Part shown: positions 54,257 through 63,394 of the stretch, piece by piece
Position numbering within the stretch: the first letter of the stretch is position 1
Layout of the letters: each line of letters starts with the position of its first letter
Assembly (NCBI GenBank): GCA_964513655.1
Contig: CAZENQ010000002.1
Location: forward strand, 60,491 to 124,490
Length of the DNA: 64,000 bases
Direction of reading: 5' to 3'
Origin: G020350405 sp964513655
GTDB lineage: Bacteria > Planctomycetota > Phycisphaerae > Sedimentisphaerales > Anaerobacaceae
The notes under the pieces: generated by a model
The model's database searches: none
Seen by the model: only the letters and a program-made list of their open reading frames with translations
What the model was told of the DNA's origin: nothing
Translations under genes and position numbers: made by a program

Positions 54257-55669
54257 CTAAGCGCCCACTCCGGAATATTTATCCCTTGCCTTAGAACTGG
54301 GTCTTTTCTTGCTCGCTGCCAGCCCTCGTACCTTTGCGCCTGACTTCTGTTTTGACCCTTCACGGCTGACTTTCGTCTCAGCTAACGGCCGACGGACCGA
54401 CGGTACTGCCACCCCCGTCCTCAGTGCCGTCATTACTCCCACCGCCTCCAGATAGTTCTCTACAATAAAAAGCTTCCCGGGCGCAAAGCCCAACTTCTCA
54501 AGCTTGTTCCGCATCTGATTACGGTTCTCACGCACCGCTATCACCGGTATCCCCTGCTCTAAAGCAGCTAATGTCGGCAGCCCGAGGCACCCGTCCGGGA
54601 TAACCACGCACGATACGTCCGCGGCCGTCAGTATCCCCGGATGCGAAAATACCATCCGGTCTGTTATGATGCGTGGACTCCGATGAAGCCCCTTCAACAC
54701 GCAGTGAAGAAAACACATCGATACTGCTTCCGCCGACATCCGCGGGTCCACCAGACCCAGCCGAACGTTTAATACCTCCATCGATTCCAGCATCGGAGAA
54801 TGCGCCGCCGGCACCCCGAACAGCATAGTTACCGCGTGGGTCAGCATCGCCTCCACGCCGCCCCACGGATTAATAATCTCACCATGGCTTTGGAAGTACT
54901 CCACAAGCATCTCATTGGGAACCTCTACCAGCGTCGCCAGTGCCACCGCATCATATTCACCCTTGTGCCGGTGCAGCACCTCACACAAACGCTCCAGTCC
55001 CTCAACACGACCCACCGCTCGCCCCGAACTCGAATACTCCGGCCTCATCCGTATTGGCTCTTCCATCTCAACCACCAAAGGACACTCTGTACCAAGCGAA
55101 GCGCGCGCCGCGGAAGCGGCGTCGACGTATAATTCCGTGATTTGCTCGTCCTTGTGCCTGTCGATTACCAGCATCACGCGGTTCGCCCGCACCCTTTCCA
55201 GTCCGACCGTCCCCATAAGCAGATTCGATAACACACTCCCCTCGACATACACCCCGTTCTCCGGCAGCTCATTTATGTCCGACGCGTTCACCACATTCGG
55301 ATGAGTAATCAGTGTATCACATGCACCTGCTAACAGCCTCGCCGCAGGGGCCGCGTCGCCCGCATGACCGCCTATCTCCGCCCCGATACCCGTCGGCACT
55401 ATCATCACCGCGTTAAACTCACTGCTGTTCTCGACCTCTCTCCGCACAAATTCAAATATAGAGCCTTGCTGTGCTAAACTCCCGTCGTCTAAACCACCTA
55501 AAATACCTAATTCGCAGTGATACCCCTTCGGCCCGCTCTCCGTTACCGCAAATCTTATGGGAATCCCCTTGTTACCTGCCCGTTTGACTACCGTCTCCTC
55601 AAGATATCCCAGCAGGCAGCCGCGCCCCTTATACGGCGGGATATCTATCTCCTGCTCCTTCAGTATCAT
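54257..55669 (-). CDS. DUF3326-family protein
   Basis: This 470-residue protein has the family signature VMIVPTGIGAEIGGHAGD (about residues 89-106), then THPNVVNASDINELP and MLVIDRHKDEQITELYV. The central and C-terminal parts are Rossmann-like, and the final 40 residues are a basic tail (KKRPSSKARDKY). DUF3326 occurs in cyanobacteria, plants and planctomycetes, with no function known to me. Its ATG lies one base after the TGA stop of the SpeD-like gene, so the two are almost certainly co-translated. That makes a joint role in polyamine or S-adenosylmethionine chemistry plausible. Confidence 0.8.
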   Translation of the reverse strand: MILKEQEIDIPPYKGRGCLLGYLEETVVKRAGNKGIPIRFAVTESGPKGYHCELGILGGLDDGSLAQQGSIFEFVRREVENSSEFNAVMIVPTGIGAEIGGHAGDAAPAARLLAGACDTLITHPNVVNASDINELPENGVYVEGSVLSNLLMGTVGLERVRANRVMLVIDRHKDEQITELYVDAASAARASLGTECPLVVEMEEPIRMRPEYSSSGRAVGRVEGLERLCEVLHRHKGEYDAVALATLVEVPNEMLVEYFQSHGEIINPWGGVEAMLTHAVTMLFGVPAAHSPMLESMEVLNVRLGLVDPRMSAEAVSMCFLHCVLKGLHRSPRIITDRMVFSHPGILTAADVSCVVIPDGCLGLPTLAALEQGIPVIAVRENRNQMRNKLEKLGFAPGKLFIVENYLEAVGVMTALRTGVAVPSVRRPLAETKVSREGSKQKSGAKVRGLAASKKRPSSKARDKYSGVGA

Positions 55670-55670
55670 T

Positions 55671-56054
55671 TCAAGTCCTTTCTATGAAGGTCGTCTTCCA
55701 TTCCTTTGCACCAAACCACTCCTTGGTAATCTCCTCCGCCACCTTCTCGTCGAATTCCTTGCACGCGAATACGTTGACGTAAACGGTCTCCAGCAGCTCT
55801 AAAGTGTGAATCACAATGCTGCTCGTAAGTATAAATTGAACCGCCGATGTCCCCTTCGTGTGCGCCAGCGTCTGCTTCTGCTCCTCCGGAACATCCATAT
55901 CGTCCCACCAGAACCGGTCGGACCTCTTCATATCAATCGCGTTGCACACCTTCTCAAAGTACGCGTCCAGACTCTCCCTGTTGAACGTCGATGCGTCGCA
56001 CCCGTGCAGGTCCATTATCAACTCATACCCGTATGGCTTGTCTTTCTTTTCCAT
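55671..56054 (-). CDS. SpeD-like pyruvoyl-dependent decarboxylase
   Basis: This 127-residue protein has the length and core of the bacterial S-adenosylmethionine decarboxylase family, which self-cleaves at a Ser to form a pyruvoyl cofactor. Aligned to the T. maritima enzyme, catalytic Ser63/His68/Cys83 correspond to Ser78/His83/Cys98 with identical spacing (5 and 15). The flanking residues differ: Glu62-Ser63-His64 is Thr77-Ser78-Ser79 here. The core reads LTSSIVIHTLE. It may decarboxylate S-adenosylmethionine or another amino acid, since the family has produced other substrate specificities. No speE lies nearby. GGAGA precedes the start. It is tightly coupled to the DUF3326 gene. Confidence 0.8.
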   Translation of the reverse strand: MEKKDKPYGYELIMDLHGCDASTFNRESLDAYFEKVCNAIDMKRSDRFWWDDMDVPEEQKQTLAHTKGTSAVQFILTSSIVIHTLELLETVYVNVFACKEFDEKVAEEITKEWFGAKEWKTTFIERT

Positions 56055-56220
56055 CTTCGTGTCTCCGTACCAAAAACAGAAAGTTCTGATTAGCAGCCAA
56101 TTGTATGACTTTCACGCTCCCCCGCAAACAAAAAAACCATCACCCCAAATTTCCCTGCTGTTCCTTCCTTGCCATTTTCTCCTCTGAACCTTACAGCTCA
56201 CCGCACACAGCTTGCCAGCA

Positions 56221-57054
56221 TCAGTTCTTATCGCCTGTCCGCGACTTGTAGATGTACCTCGATTTATCAAAGTCGCCTCTGGTCAGCCCCAGCTTGCTCA
56301 AAACCTCACCCGCAGACAAACTCGATACAATGTCCCCGCTCGGGTCACTCGCCGACAGAAAATGCGATACGAATATTATAGCGCCCGGAATGCTAAAGTC
56401 GCTGTCAACAATCGGACTATGATGTCGCAGTACCCCCTCTTGAATAATCGGCGAAAACTTCCACTTCCGGCAAATCCGCATCCCAACCTCGCAGTGGTTC
56501 GTCCCCACAGAAGCCTCTTCATCATACACAACCGATGCCATCTTGTCCCACAATGTCCCCAGCACGTGCGCGCTCGTCCGGTTCCTCGCCACCATAATCG
56601 CTAATCGCCCTATATCGTGAATTAGCCCTGACACCGTATACAGCTGAACCTGCTCCCGCGATGCGCCTGTATGCTCGGCCAGTATATGGCACCCTATCGA
56701 AATGTTCTCCGAGTGGTCGAAGTATTCATTCAGATACCTGAGTGACGCGAATTCCTCCTGTATCGCCCGCCGGGCATACAACAGCCCAATCAACTGTACC
56801 AGATTCTGCACCCCGAATCGCTCCACTGCCTCCTCCGTCGTCTCAATCTCCTCATCCGTTGCATAATAGGACCTCGTCAGCTCCAGCAGCTCCTTGCGGG
56901 CCTCCGGCTCCTTCTCCATCAGACGAAGTATTTCCCCTCGCTCTTCGCTCGGCTTTAGCGCTGCCGCCAGAAGCTTGTCGATCTCATGCGGAAATATCGG
57001 CAGACCGTCCACCAGCTCTATTATCTTACGCCCGAACTCTTGCTTCTTCTTCAT
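56221..57054 (-). CDS. HDOD-domain signalling protein
   Basis: This 277-residue protein starts at the ATG following GGGAG; the open frame extends 42 codons upstream without coding character. The HDOD domain (about residues 10-210) contains GLIHDIGRLAIMVA, an HD-like motif, plus NHCEVGMRICRKWKFSP. HDOD proteins are non-catalytic or weakly catalytic relatives of HD-GYP enzymes that take part in regulatory signalling. It precedes the SpeD-like gene on the same strand with a gap of about 170 bp. Function here is unknown. Confidence 0.85.
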   Translation of the reverse strand: MKKKQEFGRKIIELVDGLPIFPHEIDKLLAAALKPSEERGEILRLMEKEPEARKELLELTRSYYATDEEIETTEEAVERFGVQNLVQLIGLLYARRAIQEEFASLRYLNEYFDHSENISIGCHILAEHTGASREQVQLYTVSGLIHDIGRLAIMVARNRTSAHVLGTLWDKMASVVYDEEASVGTNHCEVGMRICRKWKFSPIIQEGVLRHHSPIVDSDFSIPGAIIFVSHFLSASDPSGDIVSSLSAGEVLSKLGLTRGDFDKSRYIYKSRTGDKN

Positions 57055-57341
57055 CTTTCTGCTCCCACCTGCCAACTCCTTCGCTTGCCCGCCATACCTC
57101 ACCACCCATCCACTAGCCACCGGCATCCCGCCACTCTGCTTTTCACCCCTTACAATACCCGACAGCCCGAAGAAAGTCAAACTCTAAAAGCCCCCCTAAA
57201 AATCATCTTTCATCCCGTTTCTCACTCCGCCTGCCCCCTTGCCTGTTCAGACATTTTTTTATCTAAAACGCCCCTTGCAGGTTTACGCCCAGTTTGTTAC
57301 TATTACAGCCACGAAAATGGCGCCTTATTAAGGAGACCGAA

Positions 57342-57734
57342 ATGAAAGTCAGTGGCAGCACGGCCTACGGCCTTTTAGCGGTGGGCTACATCGCCCAAAA
57401 TCAGCAAAAGGGGCTTGTTCTCAGTCATGATATTGCCAACCACTATAAAATCCCCCTCGAGTATCTCTTTAAGATAATGCAGCACTTAGTCAGGGTCAAC
57501 GTCTTGACAAGCAAAAGAGGGCCGCGCGGTGGATTCTCTCTGGGAAGATCACCAAAAAAGATTACTTTGCTTGAGATTATCGAAGCCGTCGAGGGCCCGC
57601 TCACATGTGACCTGATGCTCTCTGACCATGCGCCAAGAGATAAGTTTGCAACCAGGGCCACTAAGACCTCCGACAGGGCCTTCACGCAGGCCAGAAATGT
57701 CCTGAAGGCCGTAAAGCTCGCAGACTTAATCTGA
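57342..57734 (+). CDS. Rrf2-family transcriptional regulator
   Basis: This 130-residue protein starts at the ATG after AAGGAG. The N-terminal winged helix-turn-helix reads MKVSGSTAYGLLAVGYIA and LSHDIANHYKIPLEYLFKIMQHL, then the wing KRGPRGGFSLGRSPKKITLLEIIEAVEG, the Rrf2 signature. Iron-sulphur sensing members carry three Cys after this block; here only one Cys (LTCDLML) is seen, so an Fe-S cluster is doubtful. It may be a redox or metabolite regulator. Its start is divergent from the HDOD gene, separated by about 290 bp. Confidence 0.9.
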   Translation: MKVSGSTAYGLLAVGYIAQNQQKGLVLSHDIANHYKIPLEYLFKIMQHLVRVNVLTSKRGPRGGFSLGRSPKKITLLEIIEAVEGPLTCDLMLSDHAPRDKFATRATKTSDRAFTQARNVLKAVKLADLI

Positions 57735-58060
57735 CCTCGTGCCGACCTGGTCAGCCTTATCTGGCGAACTACGCTTCACGAGCGACGAGCCGCCCTTTGT
57801 CATTGCGCCGAGCGTGCTAGGCACGCGATGTGGTAATCTCTGTCGTCATCCTGAGCGGAGCGGTGCGCACCACCGCGCAGTCGAAGGTTCTGGCCCGCGA
57901 CCCCAAATTACCAATCGACAATCTTATTTCTGGTGAATCTGGACATTCCCGCCGCCAAGATAACCTTGCGCCTTATGCTTCGGCACGGCTCCACTATTCT
58001 CCGTATCAACATCCGCCTCTGCAGGGAGGATTGAATCGTAACGGTTTTATGATCTCAATT
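57735..58060. repeat. Intergenic stretch with a dispersed-repeat-like element
   Basis: Between 57838 and 57895 the sequence CGTCATCCTGAGCGGAGCGG and a later CAGTCGAAGG follow the pattern of a short repeat scattered in many bacterial genomes. A weaker relative begins near 18636. The remaining bases hold no gene. Confidence 0.45.
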
Positions 58061-61000
58061 CTACTTAGGATTTCCCCATAGCTCGAGATCATCTATATTC
58101 CAGCCTGAGTAGGGATAAGCTTCTGGTAGTATTTCATAACCCCAGCGGATGTATACCGTTGCCTGCTCATCCGCTACGCTGCTGATATCATACTTTACTA
58201 TTCGCCAGCTATCATCCGTTATCTCGGCCCTTTCAGTATGTTCCCAAACCATAGCCCAGCTTGTGCCGTTGTTAGATACCTCTACTGTGCTTTCAACATA
58301 TGCTGGGTCATCGGTATTGAGCCATCTGGCAAACTTCAAGTTCACATTTTTATAAAGGCTGCAATCAAATGGCTCAGTGGTAACATAATATGGTCCGCCC
58401 GTGGTAGTGTGGTCGTAGTCACCGTTTAGATTGACGCCATAAACATTCGATCTTGTGTAACCCTTACTTGGGTCTGGATTCCCATGTTGGCTTCCCCCTT
58501 GACCGTTTGGTTCGCCAAACGCCCACTCTCCACTGGTTGGCCAGCAGGGATCGGTATCCAGGGGAGAATAATGGAACCTGATGGGTTCTTGCTCAAGCCA
58601 GTAGTCAACAAATATCCTCTGGTCATGAGAATCAACTCCTCCGCTCTCATCTAAGTCGCTGCCTTGGCACCAATCTGGCCAAGCGCAGCTGTATTCGGTC
58701 CAGTAAGACGCTAAGATGGCAAAGTCCACAAAATTAACTATCTTGTTGCCGTCAAAATCCGGAAACTTATCTGGGTTGTATTCATCAAATCCCATATCTA
58801 TCCTGCCGCCAATAACACGTGGATTGCCATCTATGTCGAAGTCATTGGCATCAGTCATGTAATTCGGGTCGCCGGCATCGATGCACAGTGAATCCGGCAG
58901 CAAATGATAATCACCATTAATCCAATACCATGGGTCCCAGTATCCCGGGCTAACAAAACCAGGATTGACATCGATATTGCCAACACCCCAATTTAACGTA
59001 CAGGTGGGTACAACGTGGACACCACTCCTGCCGTCCTGCACATCACTGTAACTAATCGTGACAGTACTTAACTCACCAGGCGGGCCTACGTAGATACCGC
59101 TGCCCCACAGGGCAACATTGTCCCAAATAATACAATTTTTGACCTCTGCCTCGCTTCCACGACACGCTATTGCACCGCCGGCATTTTCCGAAAAATTACC
59201 GACAAGCGTACTTTCGCTGATGCTCAGGTTACCGCTCGAACAGCATACCCCACCACCATATAAATCTATGGCGTAATTACCGGCAATTAAAGAGTTCCTG
59301 ATTCTAGTATTGCCTCCATAGCAGTATATTCCTCCACCATACCAAGCCGAATTAGCGACAACAATGCAACCGTTGAACTCAGGACCAGAATCCTGCACGA
59401 CAATCCCTCCTCCATCAGACCACCCCCCCGCCCAACAGCCTATAATTGTACAATGAGTGATTATGGGACTACTGGAGCAGAAGATTCCAGCACCTGCTGG
59501 CCACTCGTCCGAATAGCCGTCGATAATTGTAAAACCATCCAGAATTGAATTGTGGTCCTCTCCGCTGTGGAAGTAAAAACCTCGACCCTGTTGATTGCAA
59601 TCTATTATGCAGCTTTCTGGGCCACTCCCGCTGTGGAGAGTTAGTGCCTTGCCCCTGAAGTCGATATCTATATTGTCAGGGCCGGTGTACGTCGCCGATT
59701 GAACCATTATATCGCCTATCTCCACCGGGGAGGATACATCAATGCCATCCTGGATTTTCCCAAGAGGAGTTACTATCACTTGAGTTGCAGTACCGCTTAC
59801 TGTCCCGCCATTGGGATTCAAATCTTCCCCCAAAGTTACGATGCCATCGTGATTGACGGCAATATTTCCACCATTGGTTGTAACTGGACTGTTGGGATTG
59901 TTAAAATCAATCCCGCTTGACGTAAAGCTACCCGATGTCAATGTAACAGAATCTTTTAGTTCCACGTTACCTGTCCCATTGGCGTCCGAATCGGCAGTTA
60001 AGATTAATGTTCCGGATTGAGTTGTGCCGCCAAGGGTGATGTCATTAGCTGCGTCAACAGTAAGGGCACCTTCCCCGGTCAATGTCTTGCCATCTGACAG
60101 AATAACGTCGCTGCCAGCACTTAACGTCCTGCTCGGCGCGACTATTGTGTTATTATTCAATAAAAGGTTCCCATCCGCCGCAACATCCCCATCCAGGTCT
60201 ATTGTGGTATCCGCTGCCCAAATCTCTATATCGCCAGAGGTTGTTGTAACCGTATCCTTAGCTAGCATATCGGAGACGGCACTAACTGTCAGCTTACCAG
60301 CAGCTTGAGTTGTTCCGCCGAGAGTTATGTTGTCACCTGCGTCAAGAGTCAATGGGCCCTCACCTATCAGGCTCTTACCGTCGGCAACAACAAAATCAAC
60401 GCTAACTGCCAACGTTAGACCACTGGCAACAACCGTATCACCGTTTAGCTGTAGAATCTCAGAGGTTACAGCACCATCAAGATCTATTTGCGTGCCACCA
60501 CCAAGTATGAGACTACCTGGTGTTGTTTTGCTAATGGTATTCTTGGCCCAAAGCGTCCCGCCAACAGCCTGCATAGTTTGGCCGACAGAACCATCAAATG
60601 TTGCCGCCGCATCGGAGGTTACATCTACACTTGCCTGGAGGTTCGCAGCAGCCTGAAAAGCATCCTCTATTGTCAGTGAGCCATTCTGAACATCTACGAT
60701 GCCGTCGAGATCGACCAAAGTATCGCCTGAAAGCGTGAGATTGCCGGCGGTAGTTTTCGTTATCGCACTCACCGCAAGCAAGGTGCCAGTTCCTGCATCA
60801 AAGAGCTGGTCCGTTCCGTGGGCAGTTACTGAGGCTTGAAAGGTCAGACTGGTTACTGTGTTAACATCTCCACCTAACTGGGCGATTCCTACGACCGCCA
60901 GGTTCCCATCAGATATGACATCGCTTCCTGTACCCGTTGTAAATTGGCCGTCTATTGTTGAATCTCCCGTAAAATGGAGTTCAATCCCTGCACCGCAGGA

Positions 61001-63394
61001 CACATCTTCACTGTATGTATCTGCGGTTATTATAATCTCATCACCGCTTGTAGCTGCCTCTATACCTCGTTGTATAGTGCTGAACGGATACTGTGTGGTA
61101 CCATTTTCAATATTAGGTGTATGAATATGGTTCACATAAATAATACTAGGATCAGTAACATCGAAGTTCGCGGCAACACTGGCTGCATCACCTACTTTCA
61201 CAACAGCCATATCTCCATCCATGGCCCCACTAGTGACCCGACACAGGATTTGGTTTTCGTTCCAAGAAAGAATTTCTGACATAGATCCGCCCGTGAATAT
61301 AACATTTCCAGTGGTACTGCCGAAATATTGCCCATCAATTTGCATAAATGTTCCAGGTGGTCCTTCTAAGGGTGCAACATTGTTTATAACGGGCAAGCGA
61401 ATATATGTGCCTTGCTCTGAATTATTACCTTCTGCTACTGTTATGCTCCTCGATGCTGGTTTTTTCCAGCCGCTTACATCCTGAAATTGAAGTGAGTATG
61501 GACCAGTCAAAATGTCGGTAATAGTATCACCACTCGATTTCCAATTTGTATCAGGACCAGTTGCCAGACGCCATTGCCCACTGCCTTGCACCTCTGTGGG
61601 CTGTATTATTACAGTTAGTGAACCTATCGGTGGTGCCGGTGTGCTATGGCTAACTAGCAATTTAGGCTTTAGACTAGGGTTCGGTTCTTCCCTGCTGTAG
61701 AAAGTGACACCAGGATTTCCGGGATGACCTACCACGCTTATACCGTAGTTTGAACCGGGGTTATCAACCCAGTCTTGAACCAACGTTATCAAGTCTGGAT
61801 ACGTGCCAGAATCCCAAGTCCAAACCGGTATGTCGCCCTGATCTATGTATGTGCAAATTATTGGATCTCCAGAGGGCGGTGCAGCAAGATTGAGTGGCAT
61901 ATTGTTCCATGTAACACCATATTCAGACCATGAGCCTTGTATTTGTCGAATGCTTATCAGATGCTCATAAACAGAAGTAGGATAGTCTGATACCGAAAGC
62001 CTTAGCTCGACCGAGTCCACGATGTCACCAGTTGGGATGTAGCTGAGGTCAAATTTGACTAAACCGTGAGAATAAGCACCCCCGACTTCCCTGCTCACAA
62101 GTAAAGTTGTAGAGTCACCATAATTGGTGTTAGGTGTTGTCTCTTTGACGTTCGCATCCTCGACTGCTGTTGATATATCACCGGCACCAAACTCGCTTGG
62201 CTGCTCTGATATACTGTCTATAAGTGTCAATAAGAAGCTATCACTTTTTGCCTGTGGTTGAGTTGTCATGTCATAATCATACCAAATGAGCGGAGCGAAC
62301 GAATTTAGAAGCATTTCAGCCTTGATATCACCGTCACCACTGCCTTCATCGCCGCTACCTCGTGTTTGATAAAGGTAGTATAATCCTTTGAACCCATTAG
62401 TGGCGTCATCCATGTTGTTCTGCAAGGTCCCTAAGGAGTCGCTGGTGTCTACTATGGCCTGTAAAATAGTCGTTTCGTCCGCACCGGTTATCTCTCCGTC
62501 GAAGGCAAGGTTTTTCCATGCGTTGGCTAAATCTCCAAGTTCTGTGGTAGCAGAATTACATACTCCTTCAATATCAACTCCATCCGGCCGCTCCCAGTAG
62601 TATTCACTCATAAATTCAATGTGATCCCAATAGCCGTCGACAATTGCCTGGAAAAGGTCCCCCAAGTCAAAGACACGCTGCAGAGCATTTGCAAAGCTAA
62701 GCGCTGTCTGTGAGGGAGTAGAGGTATCCAGGCCAGTGAAGATGCTGGCAAAAGCATAGCATAGCCGGGTACTGTCAAGGAAAAACTGGTCTGAAACAGC
62801 GTCTGTTCCCCAATATGTATCAACTTTGCTTGCATATTCTGAGATCGCAAGATATCCACTATAGGCTTCCACAAAATTGTGTACGTATGTGCTGGGCACA
62901 CCGGAATAATCGTACCTCACCACTATTTTTTCTAACTCATATCTGTCACCAGGATTCAAACCGCCCCATTTGTTTAAAACATCTATTTCTATTTCAATGT
63001 AATATCCGCCAACACCGTCACCAGAAGATTGTAACATGTCCCTTATGCTGCTAAGTGAAAATCCCCATGATGTGAAATCTGAAAATGATCCAAAGTCATA
63101 GCCACCAAATAATACAGTTGTAACATCCCCAGAGCCAGATATATCAATCTCTAATGTGGTCACTTCACGACTTCCATTTGGTGGTGGGAAGTAAAAACGA
63201 TATATCATTTTACACTCTTTGTAACCATCTCCTAGAATGATTACCCCGTCATCAGAAAATTCGTATTCGCCATAACTGGGCTGAAAACTTGAAAATGCCG
63301 TACCACACTTTACGGTGGTAGTTTCTGCCCCAGCAATACAGCAGAACTGAATAATCATCAAAGAAATTGTGATCACTGATATTTTCTTTGCCAT
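58061..63394 (-). CDS. Giant multidomain secreted beta-helix/dockerin protein
   Basis: This 1777-residue protein starts after GGAGGATTAAGC with a signal peptide (residues 1-22, ITISLMIIQFCCIAGA). Domains in order: an N-terminal region of about 380 residues of unknown type, a DNRLRE-like domain (about 390-585; YGDSTTLLVS, VKFDLSYIP, LLVSH), an IPT/TIG domain (about 665-745), and a pectate-lyase-like beta-helix segment (IIYVNHIHTPNIENGTTQYP). A long low-complexity beta stretch follows, then a second parallel beta-helix, a dockerin-type repeat pair (DFDGNKIVNFVDFAIL; SDLDESGGVDSHDQRIFVDYW) and a C-terminal jellyroll. It is probably a cell-surface adhesin or carbohydrate-associated protein; no catalytic residues were assigned. 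Confidence 0.85.
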   Translation of the reverse strand: MAKKISVITISLMIIQFCCIAGAETTTVKCGTAFSSFQPSYGEYEFSDDGVIILGDGYKECKMIYRFYFPPPNGSREVTTLEIDISGSGDVTTVLFGGYDFGSFSDFTSWGFSLSSIRDMLQSSGDGVGGYYIEIEIDVLNKWGGLNPGDRYELEKIVVRYDYSGVPSTYVHNFVEAYSGYLAISEYASKVDTYWGTDAVSDQFFLDSTRLCYAFASIFTGLDTSTPSQTALSFANALQRVFDLGDLFQAIVDGYWDHIEFMSEYYWERPDGVDIEGVCNSATTELGDLANAWKNLAFDGEITGADETTILQAIVDTSDSLGTLQNNMDDATNGFKGLYYLYQTRGSGDEGSGDGDIKAEMLLNSFAPLIWYDYDMTTQPQAKSDSFLLTLIDSISEQPSEFGAGDISTAVEDANVKETTPNTNYGDSTTLLVSREVGGAYSHGLVKFDLSYIPTGDIVDSVELRLSVSDYPTSVYEHLISIRQIQGSWSEYGVTWNNMPLNLAAPPSGDPIICTYIDQGDIPVWTWDSGTYPDLITLVQDWVDNPGSNYGISVVGHPGNPGVTFYSREEPNPSLKPKLLVSHSTPAPPIGSLTVIIQPTEVQGSGQWRLATGPDTNWKSSGDTITDILTGPYSLQFQDVSGWKKPASRSITVAEGNNSEQGTYIRLPVINNVAPLEGPPGTFMQIDGQYFGSTTGNVIFTGGSMSEILSWNENQILCRVTSGAMDGDMAVVKVGDAASVAANFDVTDPSIIYVNHIHTPNIENGTTQYPFSTIQRGIEAATSGDEIIITADTYSEDVSCGAGIELHFTGDSTIDGQFTTGTGSDVISDGNLAVVGIAQLGGDVNTVTSLTFQASVTAHGTDQLFDAGTGTLLAVSAITKTTAGNLTLSGDTLVDLDGIVDVQNGSLTIEDAFQAAANLQASVDVTSDAAATFDGSVGQTMQAVGGTLWAKNTISKTTPGSLILGGGTQIDLDGAVTSEILQLNGDTVVASGLTLAVSVDFVVADGKSLIGEGPLTLDAGDNITLGGTTQAAGKLTVSAVSDMLAKDTVTTTSGDIEIWAADTTIDLDGDVAADGNLLLNNNTIVAPSRTLSAGSDVILSDGKTLTGEGALTVDAANDITLGGTTQSGTLILTADSDANGTGNVELKDSVTLTSGSFTSSGIDFNNPNSPVTTNGGNIAVNHDGIVTLGEDLNPNGGTVSGTATQVIVTPLGKIQDGIDVSSPVEIGDIMVQSATYTGPDNIDIDFRGKALTLHSGSGPESCIIDCNQQGRGFYFHSGEDHNSILDGFTIIDGYSDEWPAGAGIFCSSSPIITHCTIIGCWAGGWSDGGGIVVQDSGPEFNGCIVVANSAWYGGGIYCYGGNTRIRNSLIAGNYAIDLYGGGVCCSSGNLSISESTLVGNFSENAGGAIACRGSEAEVKNCIIWDNVALWGSGIYVGPPGELSTVTISYSDVQDGRSGVHVVPTCTLNWGVGNIDVNPGFVSPGYWDPWYWINGDYHLLPDSLCIDAGDPNYMTDANDFDIDGNPRVIGGRIDMGFDEYNPDKFPDFDGNKIVNFVDFAILASYWTEYSCAWPDWCQGSDLDESGGVDSHDQRIFVDYWLEQEPIRFHYSPLDTDPCWPTSGEWAFGEPNGQGGSQHGNPDPSKGYTRSNVYGVNLNGDYDHTTTGGPYYVTTEPFDCSLYKNVNLKFARWLNTDDPAYVESTVEVSNNGTSWAMVWEHTERAEITDDSWRIVKYDISSVADEQATVYIRWGYEILPEAYPYSGWNIDDLELWGNPK

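Noticed and set aside
53871..54363. Two minus-strand ORFs covering the tandem units
   Set aside because: Their resemblance arises from the repeated DNA; neither has coding features, and the hairpins explain the sequence better.
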